Of a stretch of DNA of 64,000 nucleotides, positions 43,558 through 51,738 are shown in pieces. Location of the stretch: the NCBI RefSeq assembly GCF_001424875.1, contig NZ_LMCT01000072.1, forward strand, positions 22,706-86,705. The letters run 5' to 3'. Positions within the stretch are counted from its first letter, which is position 1. Each line of letters begins with the position of its first letter. Under the pieces are notes generated by a model. It was not told the DNA's origin. It saw nothing but the letters and a program-made list of their open reading frames with translations, and ran no database searches. The stretch comes from Kitasatospora sp. Root107. Lineage in GTDB: Bacteria > Actinomycetota > Actinomycetes > Streptomycetales > Streptomycetaceae. Made by a program: the position numbers and the translations under genes.

Positions 43558-46500
43558 ATGACCAGATGGCGATGGCCCTACCCGGCGTACGTCTTCCTCG
43601 GCTGGATGGCCCTGCTGACGGCGTTGTACTACACCCACCCCGACCAGCGGATCATCTGGTGGACCGGGATCGGCCTGAGCGGTGTGGCCGCGATCGTGTT
43701 CGGCACCTTCCGCAACCGGCCGAGCTACCCGCTGCCGTGGTTCCTGCTGGCCGCCGCGAACCTCAGTTTCACCGCGGGCGAGGTCGCCGAGGTGGTGCAG
43801 ACCGAGATTCTCAACAGGGTCAACCCGTTCCCGTCCATCGCGGACGGCTTCTACCTGCTGACCTACCCGCTGTACGCGGCCGGGCTGCTGCTCTTCATCC
43901 GCCGCCGAAGCGCGGGCCGGGACCGGGGCAGCCTGCTGGACGCGCTGACCTTCACCGCCGGTCTGGCGCTGCTGGTCTGGATCTACATCGTGCTGCCGTC
44001 CGCGCAGAACCTCGAACTGACGTGGGTTCAGAAGACGTTCTCGATCGCCTACCCACTGGGTGACATCCTGGTACTGGCCATGCTGGTACGGCTGTTGGTG
44101 CCACGGGGCCCGCGCAGCTGGTCGCTGCGGCTGCTCACCGTGGGCACCCTGGGGATGCTGGCCTCGGACGTGATGTTCGGGCTGATCCAGCTGCACGGGA
44201 CCTGGCGGATCGGCACCCCGGTGGACCTCGGCTGGGCCGCGTTCTACACCGCCTGGGGCATCGCCGCGATGCACCCCTCGATGGTCACCATGACCCGCCC
44301 GGCCCCGCGCCGGCGGCCCGAGGTGGCCCGGGGCCGGATCGGGCTGCTCGCCTTCGCCTCGCTGATCGCCCCGGCGATCCTGATGCTGGACGCCTTCGCC
44401 GGCGACACCAGCAACGTCGGTGTGGTGGCCGCGTTCTCCGCGCTGCTCTACCTGCTGGTGCTGGCCCGGCTGGCCGGGGTGGTGAGCACCCACCGGGAGA
44501 CCGTGGCCCGCGAGCGGGTGCTCAGGGTGGCGGTCAGCTCACTGGGCGCCGCCACCCGGGTGGACGAGGTGACCAGCGCGCTCCGGGCGGCCGGTGCCGC
44601 GCTGCCGCCGCCCGATCCGCGCCGCCAGGTGCTGCTCGGACTGAGCGAGGAGGGCGGCGGGATCAGGTTCCAGCCGCCCTACGGCCGGCGCGGTGACTGG
44701 CCGGCCTTCCGGGTCCCGCACGCCGTCCATCTGCTGGCCGCCAGCGGGCGCAGCCACCAGTGCCGGGTGGCGGACCTGGGGGAGGAGCTGGAGTCGGCGC
44801 TGCACGACGTCGGCCAGGCCCTGGTCTGCCCGCTGGCCCTGCAGGACCGGCCCACCGGCGACCCGCTGATCGGCGTGCTGATCGTCGGCGGCGAGGAGGA
44901 GGAACTCTCGGCGCTCACCGACACGGTGGGATCGCTCGTCTCGCAGGCGGCGCTGGCGCTGGAGCGGATCACGCTCAGCGAGGAGGTCAACCGCCGCAAC
45001 AGCGAGGCGTACTTCCGCAGCCTGGTGCAGAACGCCTCGGACGTGATCCTGATCCTGGACGAGAGCGACCGGGTCAGGTACGCCTCCACCTCGGCCGACC
45101 GGGTGCTCGGCCATCCCGACCTGGTCGGCAAACCGATCGCTGCCCTGGTGCCGCCGGAGGAGAGCCTCGGCGTGGTCGGTGCGCTGGACCAGATGCGCGA
45201 GCCCGGCAGCCGGGAGCGGCGCGAGCACTGGCGGATGATCCGGCACGACGGGGTGGCGATCGAGGTCGAGGTCAGGCACAGCGACCTGCGCGCCGACCCG
45301 ACGGTGGCCGGGCTGGTGCTGACCCTCCGGGACGTCACCGAACAGCGGCAGCTGGAGCGCGAGTTGAGCCACCGGGCGTTCCACGACTCGTTGACCGGGC
45401 TGGCCAACCGGGTGCTCTTCCACGACCGGGTCAACCAGGCCTTCCGACGGGGCGTCCGGGGTGGCAGGGCGGCCTGCGTCCTGCTGATCGACATCGACGA
45501 CTTCAAGGTGGTCAACGACGCGATGGGCCACAGCGTCGGCGACGAGCTGCTGGTGGCGGTCTCGCTGCGGCTCTCCACCATCGCGCGGGCCTCGGACACC
45601 GCCGCCCGGCTCGGCGGCGACGAGTTCGCCGTGCTGATCGAGGACGCCCGCACCCCGGCCGACGCCGAGGGCTTCGCCGAGCACGTGATCCGCGCCTTCG
45701 ACGAGCCGTTCCGGCTCAGCGTCGGCCCGGTCAACGTCTCGGTCAGCCTGGGGGTGGCGACCACCGACGACAGCGTCGACTCCACCGAGCTGCTCACCCA
45801 CGCGGACCTCGCGCTGTACGCGGCCAAGGGCTCCGGCAAGCGGCAGTGGCGCCGGTTCCAGCCGGTCCTGCAGGAGGGCATGATCGAGCGCCACGAGCTC
45901 CAGGAGAGCCTGCACGGCGCCGTCGCGGACTCCGCGTTCCACCTGCTCTACCAGCCGATCGTGGAGATCGGCAGCGGCGACCTGGAGGGCTTCGAGGCCC
46001 TGGTGCGCTGGCCGCACGCCAAGCGCGGTCTGGTCCCGCCCGAGCAGTTCATCACGCTGGCCGAGGAGAGCGGGCAGATCGTCCCGCTCGGCGCCTGGGT
46101 GCTCGGCCGCGCCACCGCCGAGGCGGCCCGTTGGCAGCAGACGCCGGGCGGCGGCCACCCGCTCTACGTGAGTGTCAACGTCTCGGCCCGGCAGTTCCGC
46201 GACCCGGGCTTCGTCGAGGTGGTGCTGGCGGCCCTCGACGGGTGCGGGATGGAGCCGGGATCGCTGGTGCTGGAGCTGACCGAGAGCGTGCTGATGCAGC
46301 GTGACGACCGGGTCAGGTCCGACCTGCTGATGCTGAGTGAGCTGGGGGTCAGGCTGGCGATCGACGACTTCGGCACCGGGTACTCCTCGCTCAGCTACCT
46401 GCGCGAGTTCCCGATCACCATCCTGAAGATCGACAAGTCCTTCATCGACGGCCTGGAACGCTCCCCGCAGCAGTACGCCCTGGTCGAGGGCATCACCCGG

Positions 46501-46692
46501 ATCGCCGAGACGCTGGGCGTCCGGGTGATCGCGGAGGGGATCGAGACCGCCCGGCAGCGCGAGCTGCTCGGCGTGATGGGCTGCCCGCTCGGGCAGGGCT
46601 ACCTGTTCGCCCGCCCGATGGAACCGGACAAGGCGGAGGCCCTGATCCGCAGTGGCCGGGCGTACGCGGAGTTGCCGGGGGCGGTCTCCTGA
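43558..46692 (+). CDS. Membrane GGDEF-EAL protein with PAS domain
   Basis: A 1044-aa protein from ATG 43558. About nine to ten membrane helices (1-310), a GAF-like region (320-465), a PAS domain (about 480-600, VQNASDVILILDESDRVRY), a GGDEF domain with intact GGDEF at 686-690 and an EAL domain with intact EAL at 813-815 plus DDFGTGYSSLSYL. Both diguanylate cyclase and phosphodiesterase motifs are present. The layout resembles streptomycete RmdB-like proteins that set cyclic di-GMP during development. It is divergent from the NRPS gene and likely independent of it. Confidence 0.92.
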   Translation: MTRWRWPYPAYVFLGWMALLTALYYTHPDQRIIWWTGIGLSGVAAIVFGTFRNRPSYPLPWFLLAAANLSFTAGEVAEVVQTEILNRVNPFPSIADGFYLLTYPLYAAGLLLFIRRRSAGRDRGSLLDALTFTAGLALLVWIYIVLPSAQNLELTWVQKTFSIAYPLGDILVLAMLVRLLVPRGPRSWSLRLLTVGTLGMLASDVMFGLIQLHGTWRIGTPVDLGWAAFYTAWGIAAMHPSMVTMTRPAPRRRPEVARGRIGLLAFASLIAPAILMLDAFAGDTSNVGVVAAFSALLYLLVLARLAGVVSTHRETVARERVLRVAVSSLGAATRVDEVTSALRAAGAALPPPDPRRQVLLGLSEEGGGIRFQPPYGRRGDWPAFRVPHAVHLLAASGRSHQCRVADLGEELESALHDVGQALVCPLALQDRPTGDPLIGVLIVGGEEEELSALTDTVGSLVSQAALALERITLSEEVNRRNSEAYFRSLVQNASDVILILDESDRVRYASTSADRVLGHPDLVGKPIAALVPPEESLGVVGALDQMREPGSRERREHWRMIRHDGVAIEVEVRHSDLRADPTVAGLVLTLRDVTEQRQLERELSHRAFHDSLTGLANRVLFHDRVNQAFRRGVRGGRAACVLLIDIDDFKVVNDAMGHSVGDELLVAVSLRLSTIARASDTAARLGGDEFAVLIEDARTPADAEGFAEHVIRAFDEPFRLSVGPVNVSVSLGVATTDDSVDSTELLTHADLALYAAKGSGKRQWRRFQPVLQEGMIERHELQESLHGAVADSAFHLLYQPIVEIGSGDLEGFEALVRWPHAKRGLVPPEQFITLAEESGQIVPLGAWVLGRATAEAARWQQTPGGGHPLYVSVNVSARQFRDPGFVEVVLAALDGCGMEPGSLVLELTESVLMQRDDRVRSDLLMLSELGVRLAIDDFGTGYSSLSYLREFPITILKIDKSFIDGLERSPQQYALVEGITRIAETLGVRVIAEGIETARQRELLGVMGCPLGQGYLFARPMEPDKAEALIRSGRAYAELPGAVS

Positions 46693-46735
46693 GCCTGGGC
46701 CGGGCAGGGCCACCGGCTGGGCTAGGATCGCGCCC

Positions 46736-47182
46736 ATGCCGGCGGTCACCCGAGTCCCGAACCACGGCCCCCGCCGTGCGGTACTCGGCTGGTGGGCCGC
46801 GCTGGTGCTGGTGCTGGCCGTCGCCCTCTCGCACGGCCTCGGCGCCGAAGGCCCGTCCGGGCACCACCCCGTCGGCCTGGCGGCAGCGGCCGCGCACGGC
46901 GACCACCCGACCGGGCACGATCACGACACCGCTGAACCTCGCCACGACGAGGCCGCGCCTTGCGCCGCGAGCCATCCGGGCCCGGATCCGGACGACGAGC
47001 ACGGTACGCACTCCTGCCTGGCCGGCCAGCCGGGCGACGGCGTCGGCCCGGCCGCCCCGGGGCCCGCGCTCGCGGTCGAACCGCCGACCCCCGCCGCCGC
47101 TGCGGTGGCCGGCCCCGGCGGCAGGCCGGTGCCCAGGCCGCCACCGGAAGACACCCCCTCACCGGGCAGGCTGCGGATCTAG
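46736..47182 (+). CDS. His-rich secreted or membrane protein, DUF6153-like
   Basis: A 148-aa protein from ATG 46736. One N-terminal hydrophobic segment (LGWWAALVLVLAVALSHGLG) precedes a His/Asp-rich domain with many HxH or HD pairs (HGDHPTGHDHDTAEPRHDE), two Cys, and a Pro/Ala-rich tail. Similar in plan to the protein at 48587. The composition suggests copper or zinc binding outside the membrane. A GC hairpin follows its stop. Confidence 0.65.
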   Translation: MPAVTRVPNHGPRRAVLGWWAALVLVLAVALSHGLGAEGPSGHHPVGLAAAAAHGDHPTGHDHDTAEPRHDEAAPCAASHPGPDPDDEHGTHSCLAGQPGDGVGPAAPGPALAVEPPTPAAAAVAGPGGRPVPRPPPEDTPSPGRLRI

Positions 47183-47191
47183 CGGGGCTCC

Positions 47192-47215
47192 CCGTCCGGC
47201 CGGAAGGCCGGGCGG
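47192..47215 (+). terminator. GC hairpin after the His-rich gene
   Basis: CCGTCCGGCC-GGAA-GGCCGGGCGG forms a stem of about ten pairs (one mismatch) with a GGAA loop, 10 bp after the stop at 47182. It could terminate or attenuate transcription before the next gene. Confidence 0.5.
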
Positions 47216-47295
47216 GTCACGCCCCGCTCCGCCATGCCCGCGTGCCGTTCGCCGCCGTGGGCCTGGCCCCGCCACGCGCCCCGAAGGCCGGTCCC

Positions 47296-48018
47296 GTGCC
47301 CAACTCCGTCCCCACCCTGTCGCCGCCCGTCAACCCTCCCGTGTCGCAGCGCCGTTCACACCGGGCCCGACCGAGACAGCCCGCGCTGCTCAGCCGCTAT
47401 CTCGGCTACGTCGGCTACTTCGTCGGGACCGGACTGATCAGCGGTGCCGTGGTGCACCACCCGCTCGACCCGGCCCGGTACACCGTGATCGGCCTGGCCG
47501 GGGCAGCGCTCTTCCTGGTCGCCGCGCTGGCCGCCGAGCTCCGGCGCCCCGGCCGTACGTCGGTGGGGCGGCTGCTGCTGGTGCTCGGCAGTTCGCTCGC
47601 GCTCTCGTTCGGCATCGGGATGCTGAGCGGTGGCCTCCAGCACTTCGAGGACTTCCCGGCCCGGGCGGCGGCGCTGATCCCGTCCGGCCTGCTGCTCTCC
47701 TTCCTGGCCTACACCGTCAAGGAGGCCGACCGCCCGGTCCGGCGGATCCTCGGGCTGCCCGGTCTGGTGGTGCTGGTGGCGGCGGTGCTCGCGTACGGCG
47801 GGCTGAACCGGCTGGCGGCCGGGATGGCCGTGCCCGCCGACGGTCACAGCCACAGTCACGGCGCGGAGGTCGAGGAGCACCCGGCATCGGCCACGCCGGC
47901 CGCCACACCCTCGGCCGTGGTCCCTTCGGCAGCTCCGTCGGTTGCTCCGCCGGTCGCCCCGTCCGTCGCTCCGTCGCCGAGCAAGTCGGGCCACTTCGCC
48001 GACGGGCACCAGCATTGA
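47296..48018 (+). CDS. Polytopic membrane protein with His-rich tail
   Basis: A 240-aa protein. GTG 47296 is chosen tentatively; GTG 47341 is an alternative. Five to six hydrophobic segments (YVGYFVGTGLISGAVVHH, VIGLAGAALFLVAALAAEL, LLLVLGSSLALSFGIGML, AALIPSGLLLSFLAYTV, LVVLVAAVLAYGGL) are followed by HSHSHGAEVEEH and a Pro/Ser/Val-rich tail ending FADGHQH. I know no named family. Metal binding by the tail is inferred from composition and from the copper genes next door. Confidence 0.6.
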   Translation: MPNSVPTLSPPVNPPVSQRRSHRARPRQPALLSRYLGYVGYFVGTGLISGAVVHHPLDPARYTVIGLAGAALFLVAALAAELRRPGRTSVGRLLLVLGSSLALSFGIGMLSGGLQHFEDFPARAAALIPSGLLLSFLAYTVKEADRPVRRILGLPGLVVLVAAVLAYGGLNRLAAGMAVPADGHSHSHGAEVEEHPASATPAATPSAVVPSAAPSVAPPVAPSVAPSPSKSGHFADGHQH

Positions 48019-48021
48019 GGA

Positions 48022-48038
48022 ATACCCCCTGGGGGTAT
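48022..48038. promoter_or_regulatory. CsoR-type copper operator
   Basis: ATACCCCCTGGGGGTAT is a perfect 17-bp palindrome matching actinobacterial CsoR operators (TACCC...GGGTA). Its right end overlaps TATATG, a possible -10, 44 bp before the DUF4396 start. Copper-free CsoR should block this promoter and copper should open it. csoR itself is not in the window. Confidence 0.8.
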
Positions 48039-48081
48039 ATGGTTCCAGTGTCCGAAGGGACGACGAGCACGGGGAGATCCG

Positions 48082-48558
48082 ATGAACCACGAGCACGGAC
48101 AGCACGAGCACCAGACCCGGGCGGGCAGCTGGCGGAATGCCGCGCAGGCGACGCTGCACTGCCTCACCGGCTGCGCCATCGGCGAGATCCTCGGCCTGGT
48201 GATCGGGACCGCCCTCGGTCTGCACACCGGGACGACCGTCGTGCTCTCCGTCCTGCTGGCCTTCGTCTTCGGCTACGCGCTCACCATGCGCGGTGTCCTG
48301 CGGGCGGGCCTGGACCTGCGTGGCGCGTTGAAGGTCGCACTGGCAGCTGACACCGTGTCGATCGTGGTGATGGAGCTGGTGGACAACAGCGTCATGGTCG
48401 GGGTCCCCGGTGCGATGGACGCCGGTCTGGACAGCCTGCTGTTCTGGGGCGCGCTGGCCTTCTCGCTGGTGGTCGCCTTCGTGCTGACCGTCCCGGTGAA
48501 CCGCTGGCTGATCTCCAAGGGCCGGGGCCACGCCGTGGTCCACGCCCACCATCACTGA
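48082..48558 (+). CDS. DUF4396 membrane protein, copper-controlled
   Basis: A 158-aa protein from ATG 48082. The His-rich ends (MNHEHGQHEHQ at the start, HAVVHAHHH at the end) flank four membrane helices. The first reads ATLHCLTGCAIGEILGLVIG with the conserved HCLTGC motif of the family, which can bind a soft metal. It is the first gene behind the CsoR-type operator, with the His-rich and DUF305 genes following in the same direction. A role in copper handling or export is likely but unproven. Confidence 0.82.
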   Translation: MNHEHGQHEHQTRAGSWRNAAQATLHCLTGCAIGEILGLVIGTALGLHTGTTVVLSVLLAFVFGYALTMRGVLRAGLDLRGALKVALAADTVSIVVMELVDNSVMVGVPGAMDAGLDSLLFWGALAFSLVVAFVLTVPVNRWLISKGRGHAVVHAHHH

Positions 48559-48586
48559 CCCACCCTCAGCCAAGGATCTCGCCGCC

Positions 48587-48961
48587 ATGCACCCCGAACG
48601 CCGCCGCCACCGAGCTCACCTGCGGGTGCTGCTCGTCCTGGCCACGCTGCTCGGGGTGCTGGCCATGCACGGCCTCGGCGCAGTCCCGGCCGTCTCGGCC
48701 CCGTCCGCAATGAGCGCGGAGCACCACCCGCAGCACCCGCACGACGAGGGCGACGGCGGCCACGACAGTCACGACAGTCACGCCGGGCCGATGTGCCTCT
48801 CCGGCGCGGTGGCAACCCCCTTCGCCCCGGCCCCGCCAGGACCGGCCGCACCGTACGCCTCCGGCGTGGCCGCCCCCGCTCCGGTCGGCGCGACCAGCGG
48901 CGAACCGGACGGCGGCCGGGCCCCGCCCAGCCTCGCCGAGCTGCAACTTCTGCGCAGATAG
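48587..48961 (+). CDS. Second His-rich DUF6153-like protein
   Basis: A 124-aa protein from ATG 48587. The N-terminal signal or anchor (RVLLVLATLLGVLAMHGLG) is followed by HHPQHPHDEGDGGHDSHDSH with a single Cys (MCLSGA) and a Pro/Ala tail. Paralogue-like to 46736. The gap of 28 bp from the DUF4396 stop implies co-transcription under the copper operator. Confidence 0.7.
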   Translation: MHPERRRHRAHLRVLLVLATLLGVLAMHGLGAVPAVSAPSAMSAEHHPQHPHDEGDGGHDSHDSHAGPMCLSGAVATPFAPAPPGPAAPYASGVAAPAPVGATSGEPDGGRAPPSLAELQLLRR

Positions 48962-49014
48962 GCGGCCCCGCTCCGGACCGCCCAACTCACCTTAGTACGC
49001 AGGAGATCCCCGCC

Positions 49015-49629
49015 ATGAACACCAAGCCGAACCGCCGCCTCCCGCTGGCCGCAGCCGCGCTGCTCGCGAGTGCCCTGCTGCTCACCGCCTGCGGCAGCGG
49101 TGGTGGCCACGACGCGCACAACGCCGCCCCGGCCACCAGCGGCACGACCAGCACGAAGGCTTACAACGCCGCCGACGTGGCCTTCGCCCAGGGCATGATC
49201 CCGCACCACCGGCAGGCCCTGGAGATGGCCGAGTTGGCGGCCGGCCGGGCCGCCTCGCCCGAGGTCAAGCAGCTCGCCGCCGCCATCCGGGCGGCCCAGG
49301 ACCCGGAGATCGCCACCATGTCCGGCTGGCTGACCGGCTGGGGCGAGCAGGTTCCACCGCTCGGCGCGGCCGGTGCGCACGCCGGTCACGGCGGGGCCGG
49401 GACGGCGGGCATGATGACCGAGGCCGAGATGGCCTCGTTGAAGGACGCCACCGGAGCGGCCTTCGACACCGCCTTCCTGAAGCTGATGGTGGCTCACCAC
49501 ACCGGGGCCCTCGAGATGGCCAAGGCCGAGCAGAGCAAGGGGGGTTACGCCCCGGCGAAGGAGCTGGCGGGTGCGGTGATCAGTGGTCAGAGCGCCGAGA
49601 TCGAGCAGATGAACAAGCTGCTCGGCTGA
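49015..49629 (+). CDS. DUF305 lipoprotein
   Basis: A 204-aa protein from ATG 49015, with AGGAGA ahead. The signal peptide ends LLLTACGSGG (lipobox Cys near 24). The DUF305 body holds two His/Met motifs: FAQGMIPHHRQALEMAELA and LMVAHHTGALEMAKAE. Such His-Met pairs fit an extracytoplasmic copper-binding protein, which matches the CsoR-type operator upstream of the three-gene run. Confidence 0.88.
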   Translation: MNTKPNRRLPLAAAALLASALLLTACGSGGGHDAHNAAPATSGTTSTKAYNAADVAFAQGMIPHHRQALEMAELAAGRAASPEVKQLAAAIRAAQDPEIATMSGWLTGWGEQVPPLGAAGAHAGHGGAGTAGMMTEAEMASLKDATGAAFDTAFLKLMVAHHTGALEMAKAEQSKGGYAPAKELAGAVISGQSAEIEQMNKLLG

Positions 49630-49662
49630 CCTCGTAGCGCTGACCGACGGCCTGCGCCGCGG

Positions 49663-50217
49663 TCACCCCAGGGGGTGGCCGCAGCGCAGGTTCCACCGGC
49701 CGGAGCGGCCGGTCAGTTCGGTGGCGGTGAGCGGCGGTACGTCGATCCGCCAGAACGCCTGGGCCGGTACGGCGAGCGCGTGCACCACGGCCGCCCGGAT
49801 CAGCTCGGGTTCGGCCACCACCAGTACCGGGCCGTCCGGGAGGGTGGTCAGCCAGTCGGCCGTCCGGGCGCAGAGCGCGGTCAGTGACTCCCCGCCGTGC
49901 GGCGCGGCGTCCGGGTCGGCGAGCCACTGCCCGACGGCCTCCGGTTCGGCGCCGGCCACCTCGTCCAGGGTCCGGCCCCGCCAGCGTCCCATCGACCAGC
50001 CGGCCGGGCCGGGCGCCCCGGTCAACCCGAGCGCCTCGGCGGTCTCCCGGCAGCGCGCGGTGGGGGAGACCAGCACCACCCCGTCGGCCCGGACACTCCC
50101 GGCCGCCGCCTCGGCCCGGCTCCGTCCGACGGCGTCCAGCGGCTCACCGTCCTCGAACCGGGCCCCGCGCAGCGCGGCCCCGATCGCCGGTGAGATGAAC
50201 ATCACCCGTACCGTCAT
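49663..50217 (-). CDS. Histidine-phosphatase-fold protein lacking the catalytic RHG
   Basis: A 184-aa protein from ATG 50217. Fold landmarks remain: VLVSPTARCRETAEALG, HGGESLTALCART (second-half Glu region) and VLVVAEPELIRAAVVHAL. The usual RHG(E/Q)T at the first strand is replaced by MFISPAIGAAL, so the phosphorylated histidine is missing. The distal His is also altered (AEPELI in place of the usual HG). It is therefore probably not an active phosphatase. It is divergent from the B12-controlled cbtBA genes, suggesting a cobalamin-linked role. Confidence 0.75.
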   Translation of the reverse strand: MTVRVMFISPAIGAALRGARFEDGEPLDAVGRSRAEAAAGSVRADGVVLVSPTARCRETAEALGLTGAPGPAGWSMGRWRGRTLDEVAGAEPEAVGQWLADPDAAPHGGESLTALCARTADWLTTLPDGPVLVVAEPELIRAAVVHALAVPAQAFWRIDVPPLTATELTGRSGRWNLRCGHPLG

Positions 50218-50329
50218 CCCGCTCTCTCCCTCTGCTCAACTGCCGGTCACCGGCGCCCGATCGGCCACCGCCCGGCGCACTGGGGCGGAGCGCACTCCGG
50301 TACGCGCTCCCTTGGCTGGCTCCCCCGAA

Positions 50330-50460
50330 TGGCGGTACGGTTCGCAGCGACATGACGACGGCAGGACGGAAGCCGGTGAGAACCCGGCACGGTCGCGCCA
50401 CTGTATGCCGAGCAGGACCCCACCCAGGTGCGGGAACTGCCGGTGAGTCAGACCCGAGGG
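50330..50460 (+). ncRNA. Cobalamin riboswitch
   Basis: The leader before cbtB holds AAGCCGGTGAGAACCCGGCAC, here read from about 50370 with the usual G(G/C)GGTGxxAAxxCC shape, followed by the B12 box GCCACTGT (50397-50404) and a closing GGTGAGTCAGACC. Order and spacing agree with adenosylcobalamin riboswitches. It should switch the downstream cobalt transporter off when B12 is abundant. Ends are approximate. Confidence 0.9.
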
Positions 50461-50513
50461 TCGTCGTCCGAGCTCCAACGACTGGGACGCGCGTTCCCCA
50501 AGGAGGTCCTGCC

Positions 50514-50726
50514 ATGGCTCAGGCCATCGTCTCCCCCACCACCGAGGTCACCGAGACCCTGCCGATCCGGGCACTGCTGCCCTGGGCGGTCTTCCTCGGC
50601 ACCCTGATGCTGGTGCTGCTCTACTTCGTCGGCGCCGAACAGGGCGCCACCTCCGTGTTCTCCGGCGCCTCCGTGCACGAGTGGGTGCACGACGGTCGCC
50701 ACCTGCTCGGCTTCCCCTGCCACTGA
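50514..50726 (+). CDS. cbtB: CbtB cobalt transporter subunit
   Basis: A 70-aa protein from ATG 50514 with a perfect AAGGAGGT 6 bp upstream. One membrane helix (PWAVFLGTLMLVLLYFVG) is followed by the conserved His-rich end HEWVHDGRHLLGFPCH, the signature of CbtB. It works with CbtA in B12-regulated cobalt uptake. It lies directly behind the riboswitch. Confidence 0.93.
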   Translation: MAQAIVSPTTEVTETLPIRALLPWAVFLGTLMLVLLYFVGAEQGATSVFSGASVHEWVHDGRHLLGFPCH

Positions 50727-50740
50727 CGGAGAACACGCAC

Positions 50741-51550
50741 ATGCCTTCGTCAACTGTCAGAAACCTGCTGGTCCGTGGCATGCTCGCGGGCCTGCTGGCC
50801 GGGGTGCTGGCCTTCGCTTTCGCCTTCCTGGTGGGTGAGCCGTCGGTCGACGACTCGATCGCCCTGGAGAGCACCGCGTCGGCGCCGCAGCACGTCCACG
50901 GCGGGGACACCGCCGCCGCCCCGGCGGCCCCGGCCGCCGAGGAGGAAGAGGAGTTGGTCAGCCGGTCGATGCAGTCGACCTTCGGGCTGGCCACCGGCGT
51001 CCTGGTCTACGGTGTCGCGCTCGGTGGTATCGCCGCCCTGGTGTACTGCTTCGCGCTCGGCCGGATCGGCCGGTTCTCGCCCAAGGCGACCGCCGCCCTG
51101 GTCGCGGCGGCCGCGTTCACCACCGTCTACCTGGTGCCGTTCCTCAAGTACCCGGCCACGCCGCCCGCGGTGGGCAACCCGGACACCATCGGCAAGCGCA
51201 CCACGCTGTTCTTCCTGATGATCCTGCTCAGCGTGCTGCTCGCGGTCGCGGCCGTCATCCTCGGCCGCCGCCTCGCCCCGCGCCTGGGCAACTGGAACGC
51301 CTCGGTGCTGGCCGGCCTCGCCTTCGCGGTCGCCGTCACCCTGGCCTTCGTCCTGCTGCCGGGCAACGAGGACGCGGTCAAGGAGACCTTCCCGGCCGCT
51401 CTCCTGTGGCAGTTCCGGCTGGCCACTCTGGGCATCCAGGCCGTCCTGTGGACCGCCTTCGCCCTGGTCTTCGGCCACTTCGCGGAGCGCCTGCTGGCCC
51501 CCCGCCCGGCCCCGGCCACCCCGCCCGCCACGGCGGTCCCGGCCGCCTGA
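50741..51550 (+). CDS. cbtA: CbtA cobalt transporter subunit
   Basis: A 269-aa protein from ATG 50741, 14 bp after cbtB. Five to six membrane helices, with the first loop carrying HVHGGD and acidic residues (EEEEELVSRSMQSTFGLATG) typical of CbtA, then VPFLKYPATPPAVGNPDTIG, a family signature. It forms the predicted cobalt channel. A strong terminator follows. Confidence 0.92.
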   Translation: MPSSTVRNLLVRGMLAGLLAGVLAFAFAFLVGEPSVDDSIALESTASAPQHVHGGDTAAAPAAPAAEEEEELVSRSMQSTFGLATGVLVYGVALGGIAALVYCFALGRIGRFSPKATAALVAAAAFTTVYLVPFLKYPATPPAVGNPDTIGKRTTLFFLMILLSVLLAVAAVILGRRLAPRLGNWNASVLAGLAFAVAVTLAFVLLPGNEDAVKETFPAALLWQFRLATLGIQAVLWTAFALVFGHFAERLLAPRPAPATPPATAVPAA

Positions 51551-51567
51551 CCCACCGTCACCACCCT

Positions 51568-51615
51568 CTCGGGGCCTGCCGCACGCGCGACCGTCGGCGG
51601 GCCCCGAGGCGTTTT
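51568..51615 (+). terminator. Intrinsic terminator after cbtA
   Basis: CTCGGGGCC (51568-51576) pairs with GGCCCCGAG (51600-51608), with an inner GCCG/CGGC extension, and is followed by GCGTTTT. A T-tract after a GC stem makes this a strong terminator for cbtBA. Confidence 0.8.
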
Positions 51616-51738
51616 CTCAGGTCAGTTGGGCGGCGTACGGATGTCGCGCTCGTGCAGTCCGCCTCCTCAACGTTCGCGCGCAACGCTGCGAGCGAGCCGT
51701 GGTCGGCCCTCAGGGTACGAGGGCCGACCACGCGTGTG

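Noticed and set aside
40650..44063. Plus-strand open frame of about 1140 codons
   Set aside because: It is the antisense shadow of the NRPS gene, with no domains and a Gly/Gln/Arg-rich translation.
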